From Halobacillus karajensis (GTDB lineage: Bacteria > Bacillota > Bacilli > Bacillales > Halobacillaceae), in NCBI RefSeq assembly GCF_900108515.1, contig NZ_FNWW01000006.1, positions 124,001 through 188,000 of the forward strand: DNA of 64,000 nt, in the 5' to 3' direction. Of this stretch, positions 1-8,348 are shown piece by piece. Positions within the stretch are counted from its first letter, which is position 1. Every line of letters starts with the position of its first letter. The notes under the pieces were generated by a model, which saw only the letters and a list, made by a program, of their open reading frames with translations, was not told where the DNA came from and made no database searches. The position numbers and the translations under genes were made by a program.

Positions 1-64
1 GAGGATCGATAAATCGTTATAGTTGTAAGCGGATAATTCATGATCGTGAAAAGGAGTCCTGAAG

Positions 65-1102
65 ATGAATAAAATTGAAAATGATACGATTCTGAAAGCT
101 TTCCGAGGGGAGAAAACCGACCATACGCCTGTCTGGTTTATGCGCCAGGCTGGGCGCTCTCAACCGGAATATCGCAAATTAAAAGAGAAATATTCATTAT
201 TTGAAATTACTCATGAACCAGAGCTGTGTGCTTATGTTACTCGCCTTCCTGTAGAACAATATGGTGTGGATGCAGCCATTCTTTATAAAGATATCATGTC
301 ACCGCTGCCTGCCATTGGCGTGGATGTTGAAATTAAAAAGGGAATTGGTCCTGTTATTCATAATCCGACTCGAACAAAATCTGACATCGAGAAACTCGGG
401 ACTATTGACCCTGAAGAAGATGTCCCTTATGTGCTGGATACGATTCGTTTGCTGGCAAAGGAACAATTGGAGGTCCCTCTCATAGGTTTTAGTGGAGCAC
501 CATTTACCTTGGCAAGCTATATGATTGAAGGCGGCCCTTCTAAAAATTACAATAAAACCAAGTCGCTAATGTATAGTGAACCAATGACATGGTTCGCTCT
601 TATGGATAAACTTGCCGATATGGTCATCACCTATGTGAAAGCACAGGTGGCAGCAGGAGCAAGTGCCATTCAAATTTTCGATTCATGGGTCGGTTCCTTG
701 AATGTAGAAGATTATCGAACATACATTAAGCCGGTCATGCAGCGCATTTTCTCTGAATTGAAAGGGGAAGGAGTACCCCTGATCACGTTTGGAGTAGGGG
801 CAGGACATTTGATTCATGAGTGGGATGATCTGCCTGTAGATGTGCTTGGGTTGGACTGGCGTATGTCTATAACAGAAGCAAGAAGCCAGGGGGTTACTAA
901 ACCACTTCAGGGAAATCTCGATCCGTCCACGATGTTAGCCGATTGGGATGTCATTGAAGAGCGCGCAAAGAAAATTATTGATGAAGGGAAACAACATCCA
1001 GCGCATATTTTTAACCTCGGCCATGGTGTCACACCGGATATTAAACCGGAGACACTTAAGCGACTGACTGATTTCATTCATGAATACTCTAAGAAGGCTT
1101 AA
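65..1102 (+). CDS. hemE: Uroporphyrinogen III decarboxylase
   Basis: 345 residues, the usual length. This cytoplasmic enzyme removes four carboxyl groups from uroporphyrinogen III to give coproporphyrinogen III. The N-terminal substrate signature [11 protein letters not shown] is at about residues 27-37, and conserved blocks [17 protein letters not shown] (about 142-158) and FDSWVGSL (about 206) follow. The start has a good ribosome binding site (aaggag, 9 bases upstream). It is first of hemE-hemH-hemY, all on one strand with short gaps, so probably one transcript. The 64 bases before it hold no clear promoter; the transcript may begin outside the window. Very confident. Confidence 0.97.
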   Translation: MNKIENDTILKAFRGEKTDHTPVWFMRQAGRSQPEYRKLKEKYSLFEITHEPELCAYVTRLPVEQYGVDAAILYKDIMSPLPAIGVDVEIKKGIGPVIHNPTRTKSDIEKLGTIDPEEDVPYVLDTIRLLAKEQLEVPLIGFSGAPFTLASYMIEGGPSKNYNKTKSLMYSEPMTWFALMDKLADMVITYVKAQVAAGASAIQIFDSWVGSLNVEDYRTYIKPVMQRIFSELKGEGVPLITFGVGAGHLIHEWDDLPVDVLGLDWRMSITEARSQGVTKPLQGNLDPSTMLADWDVIEERAKKIIDEGKQHPAHIFNLGHGVTPDIKPETLKRLTDFIHEYSKKA

Positions 1103-1149
1103 GGAAGCATGAGTTGTTGTCTTTAAATAGATAGAAGAGGTGAACGAAC

Positions 1150-2079
1150 ATGGCAAAAAAACAAATGGGATTATTAGTAATGGCTTATGGGACGCCTTAC
1201 AAAGAAGAAGATCTAGAAAGATATTATACACATATCCGCAGAGGACGTAAGCCATCAGATGAAATGCTTCAAGATTTACGCGACCGTTATGATGCCATCG
1301 GTGGAATATCTCCTTTAGCGCGTATTACTGAGGATCAAGCCGAAGCATTAGAGGATGCGTTAAATGAGAAACAAGACGACGTGGAATTTAACGTATACCT
1401 TGGACTAAAACACATTGAGCCATTTGTTGAGGATGCGGTAGCTCAGATGGCAGAAGACGGTATGGAAGAAGCTGTAGCTATTGTTCTAGCTCCTCACTAC
1501 TCCACATATAGTGTCAAATCATATAATGGACGAGCTAAAGAAGAAGCTGAAAAACATGGGATTACCATCCAGGCGGTGGAAAGCTGGTATGATGAACCTG
1601 GTTTTATCGATTATTGGAAAGAAGTGATTGAAGCAGAGTATAGAAAAATGGACGAAGCGGAAAAAGAGAATGCCTGCTTGATTGTTTCTGCACATAGCCT
1701 GCCAATGAAAATCCTAGAAGGCGGCGACCCATATCCGGACCAATTGAAAAAGACAGCTGAATTGATTTCAGAAGCTACGGGTATTACCCAATACGAGATT
1801 GGCTGGCAGAGTGAAGGAAATACACCGGATCCATGGCTTGGCCCGGATGTTCAAGATTTGACGGAAGATCTATTTAAAAATAAAGGGTACAAGAGCTTTG
1901 TGTATGCCCCTGTGGGTTTCGTTTCTGATCATTTAGAAGTTCTCTATGATAATGATTATGAATGTAAAGTGGTTTGCGATAAAGTCGGTGCTGATTACTA
2001 TCGCCCGGAAATGCCGAACACACATCCAAAATTCATCCAGACGCTTGCAGATGTTGTCATGGATAAAGTGAAAGAGTAG
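1150..2079 (+). CDS. hemH: Ferrochelatase (coproporphyrin III ferrochelatase type)
   Basis: 309 residues, matching the soluble Bacillus enzyme. In Firmicutes this protein inserts ferrous iron into coproporphyrin III. Visible family landmarks are the N-terminal block [10 protein letters not shown], the LAPHYSTYS segment around residue 117, the metal-site His in SAHSLPMK (about residue 181), and the acidic patch [11 protein letters not shown] near residue 260 that carries the conserved Glu. A ribosome binding site (gaggtgaa) precedes the ATG. It lies 47 bases after hemE and 8 bases before hemY, consistent with an operon. Known function comes from the family; nothing is unusual here. Confidence 0.96.
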   Translation: MAKKQMGLLVMAYGTPYKEEDLERYYTHIRRGRKPSDEMLQDLRDRYDAIGGISPLARITEDQAEALEDALNEKQDDVEFNVYLGLKHIEPFVEDAVAQMAEDGMEEAVAIVLAPHYSTYSVKSYNGRAKEEAEKHGITIQAVESWYDEPGFIDYWKEVIEAEYRKMDEAEKENACLIVSAHSLPMKILEGGDPYPDQLKKTAELISEATGITQYEIGWQSEGNTPDPWLGPDVQDLTEDLFKNKGYKSFVYAPVGFVSDHLEVLYDNDYECKVVCDKVGADYYRPEMPNTHPKFIQTLADVVMDKVKE

Positions 2080-2087
2080 GGATTTTT

Positions 2088-3494
2088 ATGGGAGAGCAGA
2101 AGCAAGTCGTGGTGGTTGGCGGGGGCATCTCAGGTTTGACCTCTGCCTACTATTTGCAAAAAGAAGCCCGAAACCAAGGACACGATATTCATGTTCAATT
2201 ATTGGAGTCCAGCCCACATTTAGGTGGCAAGATCAGTACGGTCCAAAAGGATGGATTTACGATTGAGCGCGGACCTGATTCCTTCCTCGCTCGCAAAGAA
2301 AGTGCAGGACGTCTTGTGAAAGAAGTGGGGATTGAGGATGAACTTGTCCCGAACGGAACAGGGCAGTCCTATATTTTAGTGAACGGGAAGCTTCATAAAA
2401 TGCCAAGTGGATCTTATATGGGGATTCCAACAAGGGTGCGCCCTTTTCTCTTCTCAGGTTTATTTACACCTGCAGGAAAAATGAGAGCTTCCTTGGACTT
2501 AGTCAAGCCGAAAAAAACGGTGGATGGGGACCAATCCCTTGGGTTGTTTTTCCGTAGAAGGCTTGGAAATCAAGTAGTCGAAAACTTAATTGAACCTCTT
2601 CTTTCAGGCATTTATGCCGGGGATATTGATCGTTTAAGTCTTCAGTCTACGTTTCCAAACTTTTACGACCTGGAGCAGGAGTATGGCAGCTTGATTAAAG
2701 GACTGCGGCAAACTTATCCGTTGAAAAAACCTAAGAAAGGTGAGAAGAAACCAAGCATGTTTCGCACCTTGCGGAATGGTTTAGGTTCTCTCGTGGAAGC
2801 GGTGGAAGATAAACTTGAACCGGGCACTGTTCATAAAGGAGTTAAAGTTGAACACATTGAAAAGAAAGAAGAAGGGTATCACCTTCTCCTAAGTGATGGG
2901 ACGGTACAAGAAGCCGATGCAGTCATATTAGCGGTGCCTCATTTCGCTGTCCAACGGATGCTTTCGCAATTTGAGTTTTTTAAACCATTTAAAGAAACAA
3001 ACGCAACATCGGTTGCCAATGTAGCTATGGCTTTTAATGCCTCAGCAATTAAACAGGATATTGATGGTACAGGCTTTGTCGTCTCACGAAATAGTGATTT
3101 CCGGATTACTGCTTGTACCTGGACACATAAGAAATGGCCTCATTCTACTCCGGAAGGAAAAGTACTTTTGCGCTGTTACGTAGGGAAGCCTTCTGACCAA
3201 GAGGTCGTCGGTAAATCGGATGAAGAAATACAGGAAATTGTTTTAAATGATTTGAATAAAACGATGAACATTACCGACAAACCTGAATTTTCCGTTGTCA
3301 CCCGCTGGTATGATGCGATGCCTCAATACGCTGTGGGACATAAACAAAGGCTGAATGATATTACAGCACATATGGAGAAAGAATTGCCAGGGGTGTATCT
3401 GGCAGGAGGATCATATCGTGGAATCGGCTTACCTGATTGTATAGATCAAGGGGAAGCAGCGGTAAAGCGTGTAATGGATTATTTAACAGCATGA
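2088..3494 (+). CDS. hemY: Coproporphyrinogen III oxidase (HemY/CgoX, FAD-dependent)
   Basis: 468 residues. It begins with a FAD-binding dinucleotide fold (VVVGGGISGLTSAYYL, residues 7-22), continues with the flavin amine-oxidase/protoporphyrinogen-oxidase type middle region, and ends with the C-terminal FAD motif LAGGSYRGIGLPDCIDQG near residue 440. In Gram-positive bacteria this enzyme oxidises coproporphyrinogen III to coproporphyrin III, the substrate of the preceding HemH. It starts only 8 bases after hemH. In B. subtilis a TetR regulator (yhgD) follows; here it is absent and a terminator comes straight after. Confident. Confidence 0.95.
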   Translation: MGEQKQVVVVGGGISGLTSAYYLQKEARNQGHDIHVQLLESSPHLGGKISTVQKDGFTIERGPDSFLARKESAGRLVKEVGIEDELVPNGTGQSYILVNGKLHKMPSGSYMGIPTRVRPFLFSGLFTPAGKMRASLDLVKPKKTVDGDQSLGLFFRRRLGNQVVENLIEPLLSGIYAGDIDRLSLQSTFPNFYDLEQEYGSLIKGLRQTYPLKKPKKGEKKPSMFRTLRNGLGSLVEAVEDKLEPGTVHKGVKVEHIEKKEEGYHLLLSDGTVQEADAVILAVPHFAVQRMLSQFEFFKPFKETNATSVANVAMAFNASAIKQDIDGTGFVVSRNSDFRITACTWTHKKWPHSTPEGKVLLRCYVGKPSDQEVVGKSDEEIQEIVLNDLNKTMNITDKPEFSVVTRWYDAMPQYAVGHKQRLNDITAHMEKELPGVYLAGGSYRGIGLPDCIDQGEAAVKRVMDYLTA

Positions 3495-3506
3495 ATTTCT
3501 AGTTCA

Positions 3507-3543
3507 GAAAGGGGACGTATCCAAAAGGATGCGTCCTCTTTTA
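3507..3543 (+). terminator. Rho-independent terminator of hemEHY
   Basis: Inverted repeat ggggacgtatcc / ggatgcgtcctc with an aaaa loop, followed by tttta. It lies 13 bases after the hemY stop. The remaining ~195 bases up to the convergent nucleoside hydrolase gene show no convincing gene. Confidence 0.8.
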
Positions 3544-3739
3544 GGCTGTTGATCAAGCTTGAGGTTTGTTCACTATTTTTCGTTCCGTTTTGGTCTCGGA
3601 GAATAGTCTTTATGATTATGCGTACCGATTATTTGCGTTATGACTCTATTTGAACTGGAGAGTCTGGTTCCCTGTGAGAGAAGCTGGAAAATATCTCTAT
3701 CTGCAAGCTTTTTTTGTAGTCAGAGAATCTTTTATAATT

Positions 3740-4681
3740 TCACTGTTCACCTGTCATGACTTTTACAAAATCGCGAGTAAAAGCTTCTCTGTCAAAGTCC
3801 ACAATGATTTGGTGCATAGGATAATTTTTTATGTATTTAGGGACAGGACGAAAATCAGCGTACGTCAGCCCTTTTGAATTACTTTCTGTCGTTATCTGCA
3901 CTTGTCCTTTCACAACTGTGTACTTTTCCGGTTGGCTTAAGTAAGAGAATAATGTTACATCATGAAGCGGTGCCCCCTCAACACCAGGGAGTATGGATTT
4001 GTACTTTTGGCTGTAATAATTCATGATTGGATAGATAATTTGAGAAAAAGGGGTGTTGTTTTGCTTGGCTACTTGTTTCATAGTATCTAGTAATATTATG
4101 GCATGGTTACTGATATTCAAAGGGACGAAAGTAATATGATTCCCATTCGAAGCCACGATTTTTGCAGCCTGAGGGTCTCCAAAAATATTGGCTTCGGCAA
4201 CGGGAGTAAGATTTCCGGGTACAAAAAAGGCTCCGCCCATCACATAAATATCACCTGCTTTATGGATGTTTCCTTCTGATTGAATATATGTCAAAGCAAG
4301 GGAAGTCAGCCTTGAGAGGTTTATAATGGTTAATTGTTTTTTATAGGTATGAATCAACTCATAGATTTTTTTGAAAGGGAAAATTTTTTTTGGGATATGG
4401 ACGGAGGGAATGAAGGGACCTAATCCATGAGGGCCATGAATATCATAGAAAAATTCTGGTTTCGTCCCTGTTAGTGGTTTTTCCGCCCCTTGGATGATCG
4501 GGATATCCTCTCTATTTGCCAGTTGTAACAAATAAGCGGTATTCCTTAAGGCTATTTTCTGGCTGACGTTTCCATATTCTGTAACGATGCCTACTACTTC
4601 GATTTCGGGGTGGAGGAGTGCGTACATAATGGCAAAAGAATCATCGACTCCTGGATCGGCAAAGATCATTACCTTTCTCAT
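3740..4681 (-). CDS. Inosine-uridine type nucleoside hydrolase family protein
   Basis: 313 residues, typical of the IunH family, which splits ribonucleosides into base and ribose using a bound calcium ion. The N-terminal metal motif reads FADPGVDDS (residues 7-15): the Asp before Pro-Gly and the Asp-Asp pair are kept, but the first Asp of the usual DxDPG is Phe. The C-terminal pair LHD (in GAPLHDVTLF, about residue 244) matches the conserved His-Asp that bind substrate and metal. No signal peptide, so cytoplasmic. It is transcribed divergently from the LacI-type regulator next door, a common arrangement for a regulator and its target; that link is an inference. Substrate preference cannot be read from the sequence. 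Confidence 0.85.
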   Translation of the reverse strand: MRKVMIFADPGVDDSFAIMYALLHPEIEVVGIVTEYGNVSQKIALRNTAYLLQLANREDIPIIQGAEKPLTGTKPEFFYDIHGPHGLGPFIPSVHIPKKIFPFKKIYELIHTYKKQLTIINLSRLTSLALTYIQSEGNIHKAGDIYVMGGAFFVPGNLTPVAEANIFGDPQAAKIVASNGNHITFVPLNISNHAIILLDTMKQVAKQNNTPFSQIIYPIMNYYSQKYKSILPGVEGAPLHDVTLFSYLSQPEKYTVVKGQVQITTESNSKGLTYADFRPVPKYIKNYPMHQIIVDFDREAFTRDFVKVMTGEQ

Positions 4682-4779
4682 CGAATCAACCCCTATCTGC
4701 CTTTTTCATTATCCTATTTCTGAGGGAGTATTCTTATGTGTGGGGGAAGAGAAGGAGTTTTAAATTTATATGAAAGGGC

Positions 4780-4808
4780 TTGCAAGAAAAGGCAATGATT
4801 AGTATGAT
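4780..4808 (+). promoter_or_regulatory. Sigma-A promoter of the LacI-type gene
   Basis: TTGCAA at 4780-4785, 17 bases, TATGAT at 4803-4808. Transcription would begin near 4815, exactly at the operator below. Confidence 0.75.
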
Positions 4809-4814
4809 TAAAAA

Positions 4815-4828
4815 TGGAAACGTTTTCA
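4815..4828. promoter_or_regulatory. LacI/CcpA-type operator (cre-like)
   Basis: tggaaacgttttca fits the cre consensus TGNAANCGNWNNCA and is nearly palindromic. It sits at the predicted transcription start, so a bound LacI-family protein would block initiation. Either CcpA or the downstream regulator itself could bind; the sequence alone cannot decide. Confidence 0.7.
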
Positions 4829-4852
4829 AGAAAGCAACAAGGGGGAGTAAGT

Positions 4853-5866
4853 ATGGCTACGATTGAAGATGTAGCGAAACTGGCTGGATTATCGAGGACA
4901 ACGGTCTCCCGTGTGATTAATGATCAGCCGTACGTGACAGATGAAAAAAGACAACGAATCATTCAAGCCATGGACGACCTTGGATATGTCCCCAATTCTT
5001 CCGCTCGTCGTCTCCGCAGTCAAAAGACAGAGACAATCGCCGTTCTCCTGCCTCGTTTAACGAATCCCTTTTTCGGTAACTTGATCGAGGCAATGGAAGA
5101 GAAGGCTTCGGAATGGGGTTATCAAGTCATTGTCTGTCAAACGCATGATTCTAAGAAAAAAGAAATGGATTATTTACAATTATTAAAAACAAAACAGGTG
5201 GACGGGGTCATACTGGCTTCTTTGGTAAATGATTGGAAAGATGTTGAACCTTTTCTGGAATCCGGGCCGATTGTATTCTGTAATGAATACATGGACAAGG
5301 CATGTATTCCGATGGTGCATATGGATCATAAACAGGCAGCCTATGATGCAACCATTCATTTATTAGAACAAGATTGCAGGCAGATTTGTTATGTGACTGG
5401 CGGTCCGGAAAGTCACTTATCCCGAAAGCGTAAAGAAGGATTTATCAAAGCGTTAAACGAGTTTGGCCTCCATTTTGAAGAAAATTTATCGATTGACTGG
5501 GCGATCAATGTAAGTGATGGACAAAAGGTCTTTCACATGATTAACAATGAACTTCCCCACGTTGATGGTGTGTTTACTGGATCTGATGAAGTGGCAGCAG
5601 GTCTGATTTATGAAGCAGCTTCGTCGGATTGGGTCATACCTGAAGATTTAGCGGTTGTAGGTTTTGATAATCAGATGGTGTCCCTGTTGATGGTGCCTTC
5701 TGTGACTACGGTAGAACAGCCTGTGAAGCAAATGGCAGACAAAACCGTAGAAGTTCTCATCCAACAGCTCCTTCATCCAGGTGCTCTCGCCCCAAACAGA
5801 TATGTCTATCCACATCAATTGCTCGTAAGGAATTCCACTAAAAGAAAAAAGCTATCCATCCAGTAG
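4853..5866 (+). CDS. LacI/GalR family transcriptional regulator
   Basis: 337 residues from the chosen ATG. The N-terminus is a classic LacI helix-turn-helix and hinge (ATIEDVAKLAGLSRTTVSRV at residues 2-21, then GYVPNSSARRLRSQ), followed by a periplasmic-binding-protein-like sensor domain (about 60-330) with the usual FDNQ motif near residue 280. A longer frame opens at 4814, but that ATG lies at the predicted transcription start inside the operator, while 4853 has a strong ribosome binding site (gggggag). The family normally binds a sugar or nucleoside; the divergent nucleoside hydrolase suggests nucleoside or ribose control, which is only an inference. Confidence 0.9.
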   Translation: MATIEDVAKLAGLSRTTVSRVINDQPYVTDEKRQRIIQAMDDLGYVPNSSARRLRSQKTETIAVLLPRLTNPFFGNLIEAMEEKASEWGYQVIVCQTHDSKKKEMDYLQLLKTKQVDGVILASLVNDWKDVEPFLESGPIVFCNEYMDKACIPMVHMDHKQAAYDATIHLLEQDCRQICYVTGGPESHLSRKRKEGFIKALNEFGLHFEENLSIDWAINVSDGQKVFHMINNELPHVDGVFTGSDEVAAGLIYEAASSDWVIPEDLAVVGFDNQMVSLLMVPSVTTVEQPVKQMADKTVEVLIQQLLHPGALAPNRYVYPHQLLVRNSTKRKKLSIQ

Positions 5867-5891
5867 AATCATCTGCCGGATGGTTTTTTTA
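5856..5891 (+). terminator. Terminator of the LacI-type gene
   Basis: ccatcc / ggatgg stem followed by eight T. The 5' arm overlaps the last codons and stop of the gene. Confidence 0.7.
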
Positions 5892-5917
5892 TTTTTTAAG
5901 AGTTATAAAAATGTATG

Positions 5918-5966
5918 ATGAGAGAGTTTGTATGAAGTGAAAGCTGTGATACACAATCTCTCTCAT
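5918..5966. repeat. Long imperfect inverted repeat
   Basis: atgagagagtttgtat at 5918-5933 is repeated in inverted form at 5949-5966 (atacacaatctctctcat), with a 15-base loop. Its role is unknown; it stands just before the mini-ORF at 5991. Confidence 0.6.
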
Positions 5967-5990
5967 GAGAAAAGTGGAGGATATTTTGAG

Positions 5991-6059
5991 ATGCCGCCTT
6001 TCTATATAGTATCTGGGAGGAGAGTTTGGTTGATTAGTCAAAAATGGACAAAAAAATAG
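5991..6059 (+). CDS. Possible 22-residue cationic peptide
   Basis: A short frame starting ATG, with ggagg 10 bases upstream, encodes a 22-residue peptide containing two Trp and seven Lys/Arg (ends SQKWTKK). A hairpin begins right at its stop. I do not recognise it. The ribosome binding site and the preceding long hairpin make it worth recording, but a frame this short can arise by chance. Confidence 0.2.
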   Translation: MPPFYIVSGRRVWLISQKWTKK

Positions 6060-6077
6060 CAGCCTATGACAGCTGCT
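6050..6077 (-). terminator. Terminator of yhfH
   Basis: Read on the minus strand: agcagc stem, ggctgct partner, then atttttttg. It lies 48 bases past the yhfH stop. Confidence 0.65.
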
Positions 6078-6124
6078 CCAAATTCTATGTTGTTCTTTCT
6101 TATGTTTTTTGTGGAATACTAGAA

Positions 6125-6253
6125 TTAGCGGGCTGGATGGTCACACTCGTCACAAATGTTGCCGTAGCAGTCAGCTTTTTCCTGGATGACATTCCCACAG
6201 TTGGAGCAGTGCTTTTTCGGAAGGTTACGGAAGAACTCTAGAACACTCATCAT
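6125..6253 (-). CDS. yhfH: YhfH family small zinc-ribbon-like protein
   Basis: A 42-residue protein starting MMSVLEFFRNLPKKHCSNCG, below the usual ORF length cut-off. It has two Cys pairs (HCSNCG near residue 16 and CDECD near 34) plus a Cys at 29, which suggests metal binding. Ribosome binding site ggaggcg lies 8 bases before the ATG. In B. subtilis yhfH sits beside yhfI, as here; function is unknown. A 65-residue frame on the opposite strand (6044-6241) is its shadow. Confidence 0.85.
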   Translation of the reverse strand: MMSVLEFFRNLPKKHCSNCGNVIQEKADCYGNICDECDHPAR

Positions 6254-6290
6254 CTGTAAATCGCCTCCAATTAATTTTTAATGTAAATTC

Positions 6291-6345
6291 ATTGTATTAT
6301 AACAATATTCAAAAATCAATATTCTGTTATAAAACAATGTATAAT
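6291..6345. promoter_or_regulatory. Divergent yhfH/yhfI promoter region with large palindrome
   Basis: attgtattataac at 6291-6303 is mirrored by gttataaaacaat at 6326-6338. TATAAT boxes occur on both strands (6340-6345 on plus, about 6293-6298 on minus), so each half of the repeat lies over one promoter. The -35 boxes are weak. Confidence 0.5.
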
Positions 6346-6373
6346 TAGGCAAAAAGTTTTAGGAGTGATGAAA

Positions 6374-7105
6374 ATGAAAGTGACAATTATCGGATATTGG
6401 GGTGCTTATCCTGCGGCAGGGAGTGCTAGTTCTGGGTATTTATTTGAGAAAGACGGCTTCTCGCTTCTGGTCGATTGTGGCAGTGGAGTATTATCCAGAT
6501 TGCAGCAATTAAAAAAAGTAGATGAACTGGATGCCGTCATTTTGTCCCATTATCACCATGATCACATAGCGGACATCGGGCCGCTGCAATATGCATGGCT
6601 TGTGCAAAACAGCCTTAATGACAGGAATGAATCCCTCCCTATATATGGACACCAAGAAGATGAAGACAAGTTCGACATGTTAACACATCAATATACGAAA
6701 GGTGTTCCATACGATCCTGAGAAGCCGCTCGAAATTGGACCTTTCTCTATCGAATTCCAAAAAACGCATCATCCGGTTCCTTGTTATGGTATGCGGATTT
6801 CGGATGGAGAGGAAACGGCGGTTTACACAGCTGATACCAGTTATTTTAAAGAATGGTCAGCATTTGCAAAGAATGCGAACCTTTTAATTACCGATACTAA
6901 TTTTTATAAGGGAATGGACGGGAAGAAAGCTGGCCATATGACGAGCACAGAAGCAGCAACCATCGCCGATGAGGCTAATGTTCAAACCTTATGGCTCAGT
7001 CACCTGCCCCACTTCGGGCAACTCACTAAGTTGCGCCAGGAAGCTGAGGATGTGTTTCATGGAACTATTCAATTGGCGGAAGAGGGGATGACATGGAGTA
7101 AATAA
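6374..7105 (+). CDS. yhfI: YhfI-type metallo-beta-lactamase fold hydrolase
   Basis: 243 residues from the chosen ATG, the one best spaced from aggag at 6361; upstream in-frame starts lie on top of that site. The zinc motif HYHHDHIAD is at about residues 53-61 (HxHxDH), with further metal ligands in HHPVPC, YTADTSY and the C-terminal WLSHLPHFG. These place it in the ribonuclease Z-like branch of the metallo-beta-lactamase superfamily, probably a cytoplasmic phosphodiesterase or lactonase; the substrate is not known. Gene order yhfH-yhfI-lplJ matches B. subtilis. Confidence 0.88.
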   Translation: MKVTIIGYWGAYPAAGSASSGYLFEKDGFSLLVDCGSGVLSRLQQLKKVDELDAVILSHYHHDHIADIGPLQYAWLVQNSLNDRNESLPIYGHQEDEDKFDMLTHQYTKGVPYDPEKPLEIGPFSIEFQKTHHPVPCYGMRISDGEETAVYTADTSYFKEWSAFAKNANLLITDTNFYKGMDGKKAGHMTSTEAATIADEANVQTLWLSHLPHFGQLTKLRQEAEDVFHGTIQLAEEGMTWSK

Positions 7106-7171
7106 ATTGTTTCCTTATGTCTAAACGATTACAATGGTACTTGGACATCACGGACTGAAAGGATGAAACAG

Positions 7172-8173
7172 ATGCTTTTTATTGATCATGAGGGAATTAA
7201 TGATCCTCGCATTAACTTGGCCATTGAAGAATATGTGTTGAAAAATCTTGATATTAATGAGACCTATCTGCTGTTTTATATCAATAAACCTTCCATCATT
7301 ATTGGGAAGAACCAAAATACTGTGGAGGAAATCAATACAAATTATGTCGAGGAAAATGGTATTCATGTTGTCCGCCGTCTTTCTGGTGGAGGAGCCGTAT
7401 ATCATGACCTTGGAAACTTGAATTTCAGTTTCATAACGAAAGATGATGGGGACAGTTTCCATGACTTTGCTAAATTTACAGAACCGGTAACGGAAGCATT
7501 AAAGAAACTAGGCGTGAATGCTGAGCTCTCTGGTCGAAATGATATTGTTGCAGAAGATGGCCGGAAAATTTCTGGTAATGCTCAATTCTCCACAAAAGGA
7601 CGCATGTTCAGTCACGGGACATTAATGCTTGATTCAGAAATTGAGAATGTGGTATCCGCATTGAACGTTAAGACAGAGAAAATTAAGTCAAAAGGAATCA
7701 AATCGATCCGCAGCCGAGTAGCGAACATATCTGAATTCCTTGATGAGAAGATAGCGATGGATGATTTTAAAGACATGATTCTTCGTTATATCTTTGACGT
7801 GGAGGATGTAAACGATGTTCCGCAATACAAATTAACGAAAGAAGACTGGGCGAACATTCATCATTTAGCTGATGAGCGCTACAAAAGTTGGGACTGGAAC
7901 TATGGTAAGTCTCCAAAGTTTAATATACAGCATACGAAGAGGATTGAAGGGGCCGGCAGTTATGATATCCGATTGGATGTAGCAAAAGGCTATATAAAAA
8001 ATGCAAAAATCTTCGGTGATTTCTTCGGGGTAGGGGATATCAATGAAATGGAAGAAATTTTAATTGGTACGAAATACGAGCGCCAGTCTATCTCCGAAGC
8101 CATCGGAGATACAGATATTTCCTACTATCTAGGCAAAATCAACAAGGAAGACTTCCTGGATATGATCTATTAA
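7172..8173 (+). CDS. lplJ: Lipoate-protein ligase
   Basis: 333 residues. It activates free lipoate with ATP and attaches it to lipoyl domains such as those of pyruvate dehydrogenase. The diagnostic RRLSGGGAVYHDLGN loop is near residue 72 and the catalytic-lysine region DGRKISGNAQ near residue 130; the C-terminal accessory domain follows from about residue 240. The family usually begins MLFID, which supports ATG 7172 over the in-frame ATG at 7163; aaagg lies just upstream. It lies 66 bases after yhfI, possibly cotranscribed. Confidence 0.94.
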   Translation: MLFIDHEGINDPRINLAIEEYVLKNLDINETYLLFYINKPSIIIGKNQNTVEEINTNYVEENGIHVVRRLSGGGAVYHDLGNLNFSFITKDDGDSFHDFAKFTEPVTEALKKLGVNAELSGRNDIVAEDGRKISGNAQFSTKGRMFSHGTLMLDSEIENVVSALNVKTEKIKSKGIKSIRSRVANISEFLDEKIAMDDFKDMILRYIFDVEDVNDVPQYKLTKEDWANIHHLADERYKSWDWNYGKSPKFNIQHTKRIEGAGSYDIRLDVAKGYIKNAKIFGDFFGVGDINEMEEILIGTKYERQSISEAIGDTDISYYLGKINKEDFLDMIY

Positions 8174-8175
8174 TC

Positions 8176-8206
8176 GAAAACGACCCTTATTTTAGGGTCG
8201 TTTTTT
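8176..8206 (+). terminator. Terminator of lplJ
   Basis: aaacgaccct / agggtcgttt hairpin with loop tattt.. and a T run, right after the stop. Confidence 0.9.
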
Positions 8207-8262
8207 ACTTGTAAGGCAGTGAACAGAACCATCTTCTGAATTCGGTCACAGGATGACAATTG

Positions 8263-8291
8263 TTGCTAAATAATTTTCTGTATTTTATAAT
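8263..8291 (+). promoter_or_regulatory. Sigma-A promoter of lcfB
   Basis: TTGCTA at 8263-8268, 17 bases, TATAAT at 8286-8291. Transcription would start near 8298, just before the FadR operator. Confidence 0.75.
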
Positions 8292-8310
8292 TATATTGAA
8301 AATTAATATT

Positions 8311-8330
8311 ATGAATGATTGTTCATTCAT
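8311..8330. promoter_or_regulatory. FadR operator of lcfB
   Basis: Perfect 8-base arms atgaatga / tcattcat around ttgt, matching the Bacillus FadR (TetR family) box. It lies just downstream of the promoter. FadR represses fatty-acid degradation genes and lets go when long-chain acyl-CoA binds. Confidence 0.85.
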
Positions 8331-8348
8331 AATAAAGGGGGAGCGTAC

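Noticed and set aside
6044-6241. 65-residue frame on the plus strand
   Set aside because: It is antisense to yhfH, whose protein, start and ribosome binding site are convincing; the frame has no site of its own.
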